Assembly: GCF_907165205.1 (NCBI RefSeq)
Contig: NC_058189.1
Span: 56,384,270 to 56,448,269, forward strand
Source of the DNA: Coccinella septempunctata
Lineage: Eukaryota > Arthropoda > Insecta > Coleoptera > Coccinellidae
DNA length: 64,000 nt
Direction: 5' to 3'
Part shown: in pieces, positions 21,901-33,000 of the stretch
Position numbering within the stretch: the first letter of the stretch is position 1
Layout of the letters: each line of letters opens with the position of its first letter
Notes under the pieces: model-generated
Databases searched by the model: none
Seen by the model: only the letters and a program-made list of their open reading frames with translations
Told to the model about the DNA's origin: nothing
Program-made: the position numbers and the translations under genes

Positions 21901-24900
21901 TTTGCATAAATATTATAATTGATAGTTCACGCCATGTGACATGTCAACTTCGATTGCAAATCTACAGGGTGATATTTTTTCTGTCCCTTGTTTTCCTCCA
22001 TATTTGATTTTTTTTTGTGGGGCACTGTTTATTTGGCAAAATGTAGAAAGAAGCTTTGTTGTTATACTAAATTTTATGGTCTCTTGTAATTTCGTCGTAT
22101 CGTCTACCGATTTCTTGAAAAAAAGATTGGAAAAATTCCCTCGAAATCCTCAGAAAAATCCAAATTGTCTTAAAAATTCAGTGCATAAATTTATTGTTAG
22201 TTTTTACACATCAAATTAAACTCGGTATTTCTAATGATGGATGTGTTTTCACAACTTGTTTTGATATCTACCTATCCAAAAATTCAAACTTTAACACCCT
22301 GTAGCTCGAAACGAAACGCTTGCGGATCCCATGTTTATATGGGACTTTTTTTCTTAAAATTACTTAAGGAATCTACCCCTCTTCGTTTGTACCTCCAATT
22401 TAGGAACACCCTATATAGTTTCGAATGAAATATATAGAATACCCAAGGAACTAAATGGATCTCAAAAAAATTAAAAAAATTCTGGTATGGATCATTATTC
22501 AATACATTGTCCTGCAAAAGTGAATATTGAAATGCTGTCAATTCCAATTTCAGGGTTTGTTCATCAATGTTGAAGAGATTTCTCCAAATGCACTAGAAGC
22601 AGTCAGTGGAGTTACTGAAGGCATATTTGGCGATAAAGACAGCCTTTTCGTTAAGGTCAAAGTGAAGGATTACTTATTTAACGGATTTCCAGTTTGCGAG
22701 GATCCGAGTAAAAAAGGATTTCTAATCGATACAGTGTGCAAACAGATGAAAGCTAGAGCAGGAAAAGGCTTAAGAATTGACGGCAACAGGTTACTAGCTG
22801 CCCAGCTACATCACGTGAGTTTTTCCGAAAAAGTTTCAAATTTCGGGGGTTGATCAGAGTTTCATATTAAATTGTTGTACAGGGTGTAAATGAATAGGTG
22901 GAAAAATATTCAAGGTTAAAAATCTTGTAGGCCTTTCGATTTCGAAATATTTTAAGAAACAAGGAGCGAGAAGGAAATTGAAAAAAAAAAGTTGTTCGCC
23001 TATAACTTCGAGGGGTAGAAAAGGTCACCTCTAAAATTTATTCAGCAAAACACATTTTCTTTTATTCAGTTTATACCATTCGCAATACAAGTTCGGGAAG
23101 TAAACACAAAAATACAAGTGATATTAAGTATATTTAATATTAGGTAATAATTGTTATGACAATCTTGATAATAATACATTCAATGCAATTTTCATTTATA
23201 CGCTATTTAAATGTTCTGGTGAATAAATTAGGGGGTGAAATTATCTTTATAGTGCCAAACGTGATACAAACTATTTTTAGTGAATAGTCGCACCTACCTA
23301 CTATCCTACAATCCTATTAGAAAGGTCAACTAGAACTAATTCTTATTCAAGATTCAATTTTTTTTTCAGAAAAATATGACACATCTAGGAAAGTTCACAA
23401 TAAATTCTGGATCCAAGGAGAAGGAAAAAGTAGCCACTTTAACAAAACACGATGACAAACTTTACCTGGATACATGGAGAGGCGGAAATAAATCAGACTG
23501 CAATCAAATCAGAGGGGTAGTTTCTTTTCCTGCGTTCATAAAAAAAGAAATGAAATTCGATACTTTCAGTGAGGATATATGCAGGTAATATTATCGATTT
23601 TGGATGGTGGTTGGTGGTCTTCCTTCCAAATTTGCCCATAGTCATTCTGAAAAGAAAAATTTAAATTGGATATATTTTTTAGGGCCCCATTCAAAAATAT
23701 TTTGAGTTCGAACTGAAAAGTTATTTTAATCAAAATGGAAATTTACACAGGGCATAAATGATTAGTTGCAGGTTACAGAAATATTTAAGGGGTACCTAAT
23801 TCCTTGTCAAAAAGGAGTTCCCTAAAGACGGCATCTAAAAAGCAATTTCAAATTTTTTTATAAGCCAGAAAAGAATTGAAATTGAGCAAATATTCTATGG
23901 GAGTGAGATTAATAGTTATTTATGCAACAAATGAGTTAAACCTTCGAGCTTGAAGGTCGAGTAGCAGTTGAGTGCTGGCAAAACAAATTTGATTTGTTCG
24001 GTGCATAGAGACATGACAGAATTTATTTTACTCTTTAACCTTTGCGTACCGGGAAAACCATTTCCAGGGGCGGATGGGCTACCTCGAACCGGCCCGGGAA
24101 TTTTCTTCCAGACCGGCCCACTTCAAGAACGAAAAAAGTACTTTTAAAGTGGGGGTTCAGTGGAGTAGCATCAGTTGCCATGAAAAAAAAATTTTGATGA
24201 GCAGCCCCTAAAGATGGCACCTTAAAAGCAATTTTCTAATGTTTTTTCACAATTCAGAAAACTGTCAAAAAATTGAGCAGTCATTTTGTGGGAGCGAGAA
24301 GGCGATGAAAAATTGGGCCATGTTCCCATATAATTGCAAGGGATATTAAAAAACACCTCTGTAATCGTTTCGTCAGAATTTTTTTTTCTTATTCATATAA
24401 TACTTTCGAGAAATTAATTTTTGATTTCCTGCTTTAAGTGAAAGTTTTCACCTAGTTGGCGGATAGCATGCAGACATTCTAGGGAAACACCAAAAATTTT
24501 TGTATTGCTCAATTTGATTTTTGTCCGCTTTCTGGTTTCTAAGAAAAAAATTGAACATTTCTTTTCATATGAGTTCTTCAGGAAGCTGTATATAAACATG
24601 GGCTGCTCAAAAAAAAAAAATTATATGAAAGACCCACTGTTTTTCGACTATAAATCGACCCTTAAATTAACTACTCCTTTACAATCTGCATTATATTAGT
24701 TTTATATTTATTTCAATCCATTTTATTCAAAACAACTCTGAGAAAATAGAATCAACGGAAAATGTATCTATGTTGTCTATAGGTATGGTTGAAAAAATGA
24801 AAATTTTCAGATTTTCTCACATTTGACATCAAGTATTTTTTGAACCATACACAACATGGATGAATAGTTTCCAAATTTCGATTTCAAATTTTTTCAGGGT

Positions 24901-27792
24901 AATTTTGAATGAAATTGGTGGAATCTTTAATGAAAAAAAAAAGGTTAGAAATAGTCTCTATGTACCATTAATTTCTAAGCCAGTCGACACTGAAGAATTT
25001 TTACTAATTTGAAAAATGGTTTTTTAGTTTTTTACCATATTACCTTTCCATGATTATGTTAGATAGTTTTTTCGATATCATATTTTTATATACCTTGAAA
25101 TATCATCATATTAATTATTCACTTCAAGATTTTGCTAAACGAATAAGGTGCAATCCAGTGACCCACTTACGTAAGACATCCACTGTACCTACATAAATTT
25201 TGAAGAGACACTTATACATATTATTCAAAACTTAAATAAAATCTATAAACTATTGATACTGCAACTAATTAAATGGACATTAAGCTAAACACGCCTAATG
25301 TTTCGTGATGTGGAAAACACAAAAATTTATAATAATGATAATTTCGACTGTAGAAACAAGAAAATTGAGTTGTAGGAGTTTTTTGTTGAGAAATAAGAAT
25401 ACTTATATAACTCGTTTCAGTGTAGATTATATAAGGAGCTATATCTCAAAGAAGAGACCTGTCCTGTCAGAAAATATATATTTCCTCAATAACCTTAACC
25501 TTTTTTAGGAGATTTCAAAATGGTACGAACTGACCAGACCTATGGCCCAACAATCGACCGGCCCACCGGGAATCTTCCCGGTTTCCCGGTGGTCCCATCC
25601 GCCCCTGACCATTTCTTTCCTGCGCTCTTTGAGAAATTGACTCTTTGCAACTTAAAATGCGTGCAGAAAAAGGGTTTAACGCGCACGATTGTGGAAAAAA
25701 AAATTTTTTTGTTGCGTTTCTCTGAAAGGCACTTTTTTTCAACAAATAATCTCCCCTTGAATTTTTTCGCAATTTTTCATTCTCACTTATATTCAATATT
25801 ACTGATATAACGATAATATTGCAAAAAATCCATTTATAAGGATATGTATACCTACGGTGAGAAATCGAATTTTCACTTTTCAAATCCCTTCTCAATATTA
25901 GATGCTTGTATCATTACATCATTAGAGATGTTTATACCGGGTTGTTATTTTAGTTCTGTTTTATAATTTGTTTTCGTTTCAGAGTGATGACCCTTTCTTT
26001 CAACAAGACAGAAAGGGTGAAAGGAATTCAGGGCTACAAATTCACATTGATGAATAATTCGATGGATTCTTCAAAACGTAACGAAGGAAACTTCTGTTAT
26101 TGTATAAACCGTACGCGCACATTGAATGGAGAATTCGGTTGTTTGAAAGATGGTGTGCTCGATTTGACAAACTGTATCGGTAAGAAATATCAAGTAACAG
26201 AAATGAAAAAATTTTGTTGATATAATGTTGAATAAGTTGATATTCAATTAGGTAGGGGAGTAGGGCAGGGCATTATTTTATCTTTAGGTTAACTATTTCA
26301 TTAATTAAAAATGTTATCTTTCGTTTGTCATTTGTCAACAGAATTTTTGATCCCATACATTTCGAAATCCGCCAACTCAACAAATTATAGGAAATATTTT
26401 TTGATGATTTCATTCTGATGCTCATCAGAAATAATTGGTATTCTTTTTGTTTTAAATTGGAGCTTCTAGGACTGGATGAATTTTATATATCTTTAAATTT
26501 TAGGAACCCAGATTTTGTTGTCATTTCCTCATTTCTTGTACGCCGACAAAGAATATCAGAATAGTGTTGAGGGATTATCACCAAATGCCGATTCACATGA
26601 AACTTTCGTCACGTTAGAACCGGTGAGAAAAGAAGTTTTGAGTTAGGGATTTTTTTTAATCACGAGTTATCAACTCTGGTACCTATAGAAAATATGAAAA
26701 AATAATTTAAATGTTTTTTAGACATCTGGAGTCCCATTGAAAGTGGCTAAAAGAGTTCAATTCAACATGTTTCTACGTGCCATAGAAGATGTTCCAATGA
26801 TAGAGAACCTGACCAATGCTCTTTTACCATTATTTTGGGTCGAAGAGGTAATATTTTGTAATGTGTTAAACATACTGTACCGAGTAGTTACGAAAGCATT
26901 AGGTATATAAAGAAGTCCCAAATCAAAAGTTACTCAAACTACTCTCTATCTCCTCGTATAGTGCGTCGATTTCTGGAAAAAAGTCGGAAACAGTAAATTG
27001 AAATAGAACAAATATTATAGTTATGGATGGTATTATGATAATGGTTGCATAGAGCAGAAAAGCAATTTGTCAAAAATATCTCACTAAACTCCACTTTGCT
27101 ATTTGAATTTCCCGAAGAGCGCATCCTATGAAAATAGATATTAAATTAGAAAAAATCGGTCACTCCTCTACTTAAAATTGAGCCATCCCCACAGATTATG
27201 TACAGAGAAATAATAAATCTTTCAATTTTGGTAGGACATCGTGGGGGATTGTGGGATGCAGTAAATTTCAGTTGGGGCATCCTGTATAAAGATGACGTTA
27301 TATAATTATGATGTTTTTTGGTGTAAAATGATTCAAATATGACTATTTTTCCAGAACGAATAAACGATATTTGTTGTTTTATACAAGCAAATAATTTTAT
27401 TTTGATAAAGGCGGCCATGCCTTTCCATTAATTGTTTAGAGATATGGAGCTTTTAGAGTTTATGCGCTTTATGATTATTCATTGAAATCGGCATTGTCCA
27501 TACTACTTATTTACTACTTCCCGCCTCCATATTAATTCATGTATGAACAAAACTATGAACGGTGGAGTGGTGGACCCCCATAAACATGATTTGATTAAAA
27601 AAAAATACAATACAATAATACCATTTCAATATTTTTTCACAGAGTTTGATTTTACCGGATAAGTATACTGATAAAATAAAAAAGGAACTTCTCAACAAAC
27701 TTCTCATTCTGGAGATATTCAAATATACCCTCATCATCACAGGATTAGCAGCAGTATTGATACCTGGATTTCTATTGATATACCTGCGTTAA
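18932..27792 (+). CDS. Sensory neuron membrane protein (CD36 family)
   Basis: Nine exons join in phase: 18932-19057, 21363-21520, 21581-21722, 22554-22814, 23370-23584, 25983-26179, 26504-26622, 26722-26847, 27643-27792, giving 497 residues. CD36-family topology is visible. A membrane segment lies at about residues 8-32 (LLYIVFGGLFLIILG). A large ectodomain follows with cysteines in FPVCED, KSDCNQ, EDICR, NFCYC, EFGC and LTNC and several N-glycosylation sites. A second membrane segment at about 476-496 (YTLIITGLAAVL) leaves almost no cytoplasmic tail. The order GPYIYD, SYYEW, NALEAVSG, LFWVEE resembles insect SNMP1/SNMP2 more than croquemort-type scavenger receptors. In insects SNMPs sit in the dendrite membrane of olfactory neurons or in support cells and help deliver lipid pheromones to receptors. 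SNMP1 versus SNMP2 cannot be settled by eye. Large introns 1, 3 and 5 hold transposon insertions. AATAAA at 27946. Confidence 0.93.
19110..19345. repeat. Dispersed repeat in SNMP intron 1, related to 34305-34420
   Basis: The words CTAAAAACTGAATTAC, GTGAAAATCAG and GATTTTCATCAAGTATC, in the same order, also occur in PDPR intron 13. This indicates two fragments of one repeat family. No termini identified. Confidence 0.5.
19553..19890. repeat. Family 8 repeat fragment (SNMP intron 1)
   Basis: Contains AATGAATAGTTACGAAAAAC, GGGGTGATTCCTTGTC and, inverted later, CTAAGCAGGGGCTGTTC. These are shared with 22883-23060, 23747-24000 and 51902-52260. Confidence 0.5.
19960..20701. mobile_element. Long-inverted-repeat element, family 4 (SNMP intron 1)
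   Basis: Begins CAGGGTATTTCCTAATAGAG and ends CAATTAGGAAACACCCTG. The arms, about 140 bp each, include the complementary words GGGCCCATTT/AAATTGGGCCC and CATATGAACATATG. Non-coding. Confidence 0.82.
21807..22413. mobile_element. Inverted-repeat element, family 5 (SNMP intron 3)
   Basis: Begins CAGGGTCTTTCTAAATTGG and ends CCAATTTAGGAACACCCT. The arms of about 45 bp also include GAGGTGCAAACGAA and its inverse. It occupies most of intron 3, leaving the donor at 21723 and acceptor at 22553 intact. Confidence 0.8.
22883..23060. repeat. Family 8 repeat, left-end fragment (SNMP intron 4)
   Basis: Begins CAGGGTGTAAATGAATAGG, like the copy at 51902, and then diverges. Probably a truncated or old copy. 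Confidence 0.45.
24057..24064. repeat. hAT-2 left target-site duplication
   Basis: ACCATTTC, identical to 25608-25615. Confidence 0.9.
24065..25607. mobile_element. Non-autonomous hAT element (hAT-2) in SNMP intron 5
   Basis: A 1543-bp element with ends CAGGGGCGGATGGGC and, inverted, CAGGGGCGGATGGGA, bounded by exact ACCATTTC octamers. Subterminal GACCGGCCC/CCGGGAA blocks recur in inverted form at the right end. No transposase is readable inside. The interior at about 24200-24650 looks like a family-8-type insertion nested in it (CCTAAAGATGGCACC and, inverted, CTTCAGGAAGCTGTAT). Classic hAT ends and TSD length. Splice sites of the host intron lie outside it. Confidence 0.9.
25608..25615. repeat. 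hAT-2 right target-site duplication
   Basis: ACCATTTC right after the terminus CGCCCCTG. Exact match to the left copy. Confidence 0.9.
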
Positions 27793-27945
27793 AAATATTG
27801 TAAAAAGTGGATTTTTCTCAACACTCAAGATTTGGGTAAACAAAATAATCAATTTGAACCAATCTCAAATCTCTTCGGTTATATACTGTGATAATTGCAT
27901 ATTACTTAGTTTATGTAGTAGAGTTAATTATTCTGGTTATAGAGG

Positions 27946-27951
27946 AATAAA
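27946..27951 (+). terminator. SNMP poly(A) signal
   Basis: Canonical AATAAA 154 bases after the SNMP stop codon. Confidence 0.7.
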
Positions 27952-28492
27952 GGAAAAATTATTCCCTGAATTCATTTTGTTTATTATTTACATGCCTTAA
28001 TATATGAAGGTGTGATCTTTTTTATGATTATTGCCAGCCTTCATCAGTCCATGAATTTCGAAGTGACATGCATGCATGCTCGTGACAGAAACTACTTCTG
28101 TGGAGTTTTAATTGTAATTCATCGTGGGAAGCCTGATGATGGTATAATATGCTGATAGCTGAATTAAAGCACATTTCTAGAAGTTTTGAAGTAGTTTTCG
28201 ACATCCAGTTGAAACGAAATGTATACCTACTGGCTATCATTACTACTTCAAGAAAAAGAAATAGTAGACAATTTCCCATAGGAAAAACTTCTTAGGCCTT
28301 TTTTCTAGAAAACCACTCATACAAAAGGAGTTGAACCATATGTGATAAAAAATAAGATAATATAAAGATAATTATGTGTACATCTAGGTTTATTTATATA
28401 TCACTTAAACAGTAATTTCAATCAGATAATATTTTTCTATTTCATGAATTTATAATATTAGATTCAACTTAAATTAATAATTTAAATATACA
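27952..28492. other. Intergenic region between convergent SNMP and PH genes
   Basis: Non-coding. It contains the reverse-strand poly(A) signal at 28389-28394 (AATAAA on minus) for the PH-domain gene. No other feature seen. Confidence 0.5.
28389..28394 (-). terminator. PH-domain gene poly(A) signal
   Basis: AATAAA on the minus strand about 100 bases after the stop codon of the ORP-like gene. It supports a real 3' end there rather than further coding exons. Confidence 0.65.
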
Positions 28493-29194
28493 TTAGTCTT
28501 CATCTATGGCAAATCCAAGCCTTGCCTGCTGAGCATGTTGATTTCTCTGTAGAATATTCGAACACTGTATTAGGCAATGCAAAGCTGCAGCAGAAGTAGC
28601 TTTCAGAAGTAGAAGATTAGGGTCGATGTATAGTTTAGGACCAGCAGCCTCAATTGACCTGCATAAAGCTAAATCAGCTTGTTCTGTTTGATGTAACTGT
28701 GATCTAACACATCCCATTGCATCTAAAACTGCCAACTGTTCCCTAGGTGGTAATGGTTGGCTGTTCCCTGAACTCGACTGAAACAGTGACAATGTTCTAA
28801 TTGAATAACATGACAACACATTATAATCTTAAATCCCTTTTTGAAAACTTGAAAAAATACATACCTTAGTGTGAGATTCAGCAACAGCTCTTAATCCATT
28901 AACCCACTCTTGTCGAGCTCTAGCATCTGCTGCTCTCAACTTGAGCATATCACCTGATGCACAATTGACAGTGAACGTTTTTGAATCTTCATCACTAGGA
29001 CATATAACTGCTCCTGAAAGATGAACTGAACCCCTCGGTACTGAGCCATCTGGTTTTTCTCCTTCGCAAAGATAATAGTGTAGTAATCCTGCATTGGCAT
29101 CAACCATAAAATATCTATATTGCCAGCCCTTCATCACATTGGTATATTTGTACAGTTGACCAGAGAACTGCCTCTGCTTAGTATGCAGATCCAT
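28493..29194 (-). CDS. Short PH-domain protein related to the ORP10/ORP11 N-terminus
   Basis: Two exons on the minus strand (29194-28865 and 28777-28493) encode 204 residues. Residues about 10-105 form a PH domain (FSGQLYKYTNVMKGWQYRYF, GAVICPSDEDSKTF, RARQEWVNGLRAVAE), very close in pattern to oxysterol-binding-protein-related proteins 9-11. The rest (REQLAVLDAMGCVRSQLHQ to NLLLLKATSAAALHCLIQC) corresponds to the linker helices after the PH domain in ORP10/11. There is no sterol/lipid-transfer (ORD) domain: the frame stops at FAIDED, followed by AATAAA. PH domains of this kind bind phosphoinositides at Golgi or endosomal membranes, so the product may be a membrane adaptor. The start at 29194 is the first ATG; an upstream non-coding exon is possible because TTTTAG precedes it. 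It could be a short paralogue or a short isoform of a longer gene. Confidence 0.82.
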
Positions 29195-30035
29195 CACAGA
29201 CTAAAATAATTTCCTTAATTAGCGAAAAAAAACTTCAAATTTCATCATAAATATTCATCGACTATGAATCGACCTTTGTTGACAAACATGACCCTAACCT
29301 CAACTATTTTGTTATTCATTAATTGTGAAGTTCAAAGATTATCTGATCAGCAGTTAGCCCGTAGGTTTGAGTGCATGTTTATTTATATCTAATTAAGTCA
29401 GCAGAGTCAGCTTTGAGATGATTTCTAGGAATTCGGAAAAATTTTGCTTCATTACTCGCAGTGCTGCCAATCCACTAAAGCAGGTAGCATGATAGGACAG
29501 GGCACAGGTGAAATTATATAAATAATTTGGACGACTGATGAGCTATCTAGAATTTTTATTGAGAACTATATTTAATGTTTCATTATGAGCATCACAAGAA
29601 TCTATAACAAATGTGATCACTATTACAGATTACTTTGTAAACAATATTACAGGATGCTTCTGAAATTTTACAGATTACTTCTTGTAGATATTACAGATTA
29701 CTTCTAAATATTTTTGGAAGTAATCTGTAGTATTTTACAGAATACTACTTGAAGACATTACAGATTTCTTCTTAAACATTACAGATTACTTCTAGGAGAG
29801 ATATTACAGATAACTTCTATAAAACTATTACAGATTACTTCTTGAACATTACAGATTACTTTTTGAATATTACAGATTACTTCCTGAACACTACAGATTT
29901 CTTCTTAGTTATAGTACAGATGTGACTCTATCTACAGGAGAAATAAAAAAGCTGCTCCCAGCGCATACGAAAATAATTATGAAACTGAAATAACCTAAAA
30001 ATAGAACAGAAAATATAAGAAAATGTAAATAAATA
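29195..30035. promoter_or_regulatory. Divergent intergenic region of the PH gene and PDPR
   Basis: The two genes diverge from this roughly 840-bp gap, so both promoters should lie here. The only conspicuous feature is the ACAGATTACTT minisatellite at 29620-29925. No TATA box can be assigned confidently. Confidence 0.5.
29620..29925 (+). repeat. Minisatellite of ATTACAGATTACTTCT-type units
   Basis: About 13 imperfect units of the core (A)TTACAGATTACTTCT separated by 5-10 variable bases, spacing about 20-30 bp. One unit near 29716 is inverted (GGAAGTAATCTGTAG). The array ends about 110 bp before the PDPR start. Confidence 0.9.
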
Positions 30036-33000
30036 TTGAACATTTTCCTGCTCGAAAGATTTTTTCCACGAATTCATACGTTAACACGAATCAACACGAT
30101 GTTACAGCGAAAATATTTGGTTAGCCATATCCACACTTTCTTAGAGAAATACTCAGCATCTTTTCCATCAGTTTTAATTGTGGATAAAAAACAGTTTTCC
30201 AAGTCTAGCGAAAGCATACCCAAACATGCAAGAGTCATTATATGTGGTGGAGGAGTGATGGGGGCATCTGTGGCATATCACTTAGCAACATTAGGATGGG
30301 GATATGAAACAATTCTTTTTGAAAAGAATAGGTTCGTCTGAGTCAAGGATTTTAGGATATTATCGTTATACTCACCATTATGTCTTTGATATTATTATCA
30401 TCTATTACTAGATAATCCATTGATGCATTATCATTTTTGTATAGGGTTGGAGGAGGAACAACATGGAATACTTCTGGATTAGTTGGTGTTTTTAAACCAA
30501 GCCTTGCTCAAGTTAAACTTACTAGATCAAGCGTGGAGCTTTATAAGACCTTAAATTCAAAAGGATTACAAACTGGATGGAAACAGTGTGGTAGTCTGAA
30601 TATTGCTAGGACCAAAGATAGGATGACCATGTTTCGAAGAATGAAAGCTCAATCTGTGTGAGATTTTTATTATGACATAGTTGAATATTAGCTAGAATTT
30701 AATGAAGTAGGTCTTGTTTGTGTTTATCACATTTAAGTAGGGTATTCCATATGAATGTCCTCTTTTAAGGAATATTCAGAAGTGAACACAACCTCCTTAA
30801 GTTGAGGGTTTATAGAATTTTTCTTCCTCTCATTTCATATTTACTGCACCCTTAATTTTTGAAGACTATATTTCATTAATGGATTGCTTCTCACTGGCAA
30901 AATGAAGTCGCAAATTATGTACTTATAACAAATAAAAGAATACTAGAAGAAATGCTCTAAATTCCGGCCAAAAAATTGCACACTTTTCTAGTTGCAATCA
31001 GATTAATTCAAGCTACTGAAAAGGTCTGAAGTTGATGATAATGTTTAATTTGTCTAAATGCAATCTACTGATACGACATATTATTATGATGAAATAAATA
31101 TATATAAAATATTTTCCAATAGTTGATATAAACAATCTCAAACAGTTCATGGAATATTGATTGTGAGCTACTGACACCTGCTCAATGCAAGGAAAAATGT
31201 CCATTATTGTATGTAGACGATTTAGTTGGTGGCATATGGATACCAGAAGATGGAATAGGTGATCCGTATAAAGTTTGCACTTCACTCTTGGAAGAGGCTA
31301 TAAAAATGGGTAATTCAAGATAGCAACAAATAAATATTGTGTCATCATTAAAATACTTTTAGGAGTTACAGTTGTTGAAAACTGTCCTGTAACAAAGGTT
31401 ATTCAAGAAAATGATCGTGTTACGGGTGTGGAAATAGAAAATGGAAAAATCGATTGTGAATTTTTTGTCAATTGCTCTGGATTTTGGGCAAGAGAGGTTG
31501 GGCACTTATCTGAGCCTTATGTGAAAGTTCCATTACATGCTGTGGAGCATTACTATCTCCATACAAAATATGTTCCTGATTTGAATCCTTTGACTCCAGG
31601 TAACTATCTACTAAATATTCATTGTTGTTTCGTTTTTGTGCCTTTACAATTTTAATAATTTCTATATTTTTTTTTTTTTTAATATTATTCAAGTTGTCCG
31701 CGATCAAGATGGATATATTTACTTCAGAGAAAATAATGGTAGGTTATTAGCTGGTGGTTTTGAGCCTGTTGCCAATCCGGCTTTTGAGAATGGAACCATG
31801 CCAGGTACGACAATGTTTAATTTGTTATTAATGATAAATTGTTATCTCAAATATTGCAGTGGCAAATAATTATGTCTTGTAACACACTTATAATATCTAA
31901 TGCATATCCAGAGAAGTATCATATCACTTGTTTACAAAAAAAATTATATTTTTAATTACAATAATAAGTAAAGTAAATTTTTCAGATAGCAAACAGAAAA
32001 GTATTTTGGAAGCGAATTGGGATCATTTTCATATCCTTTTAGAACAGTTATTACACAGAGTACCTTGCTTGGAAAATGTTGTGTTAGATCGCCTTTGTAA
32101 CGAACCGGAAGCTTTCAGCCCAGATTGTAAATGGATAGTTGGAGAGTCACCTGAGGTAAAAACTTTATTCAAGAGAAAATTTTGTAGGGACTGATGATCA
32201 TCAGTTCGAACTGTATCTATCTTCAACTATAGCAGTAATCACAAAACAGTTCCATATTATTATCAATTCTAATAATTTCAGATTCAGAATTATTATGTGG
32301 CCGCTGGAATGAAAACAGTAGGTATAGCTGCAGCGGGTGGAGTTGGTCAAGCAACTGCTGAGATGATTGTTTACAATGATACTGGTTTCGATATGTACGA
32401 GTTGGAAGTATCACGTTTCTTGGGATTGCACAACAACAGAAAATTCTTGAGAGATCGAGTTAGAGAAGTTCCAAGTTTACATTATGCGATAAACTTTCCC
32501 TTTCATGAGTTTGTTACTGGTAGAAATTTAAGAATGTCTCCTGTTTACCCCAAATTGAAAGAGGCTGGTGCCGTTTTCGGTCAAACAATGGGGTATGAAC
32601 GACCAACCTGGTTCGAAGAACCACACTCGGAAGGTAATTTAGGTTTTTTATACGAGATGAAATCAGTACTTGTACAAATGACATTGATCCTGTATACTAA
32701 TCTACCAAATATATAATGGTATACTAAATGCTAAAACATTGCGAACCATCTTTATTTGGGAACAAATTGTTTTTTAGAGGATGCATCAAATAAGTCAATT
32801 GAAGATTGGGCGACTGACTTTCAACTTGCATCAGCAAAAAGCTTTGGAAAACCACATTGGTTCGATAGAGTAGGACTGGAATATGCTTGTTGTAGAGAAG
32901 GAATTGGTTTGAGTGATTATTCTTCTTTTACCAAGATTGATTTATGGGTAAGTTTTCTTTGTTCGGTAGAAAACTTCACATGTTGAAATGCAATCGCATA

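Noticed and set aside
25515..25895. 126-codon minus frame and 96-codon plus frame near the right end of hAT-2
   Set aside because: They overlap each other and the hAT terminus; composition is driven by the GC-rich subterminal repeat.
29195..29197. Extra Met (GTG read as start) before MDLHTK
   Set aside because: GTG is not a normal start in animal nuclear genes; ATG at 29194 is used instead.
29620..29925. CRISPR-like array
   Set aside because: Eukaryotic context, irregular spacing, short degenerate units, one inverted copy; it is a minisatellite.
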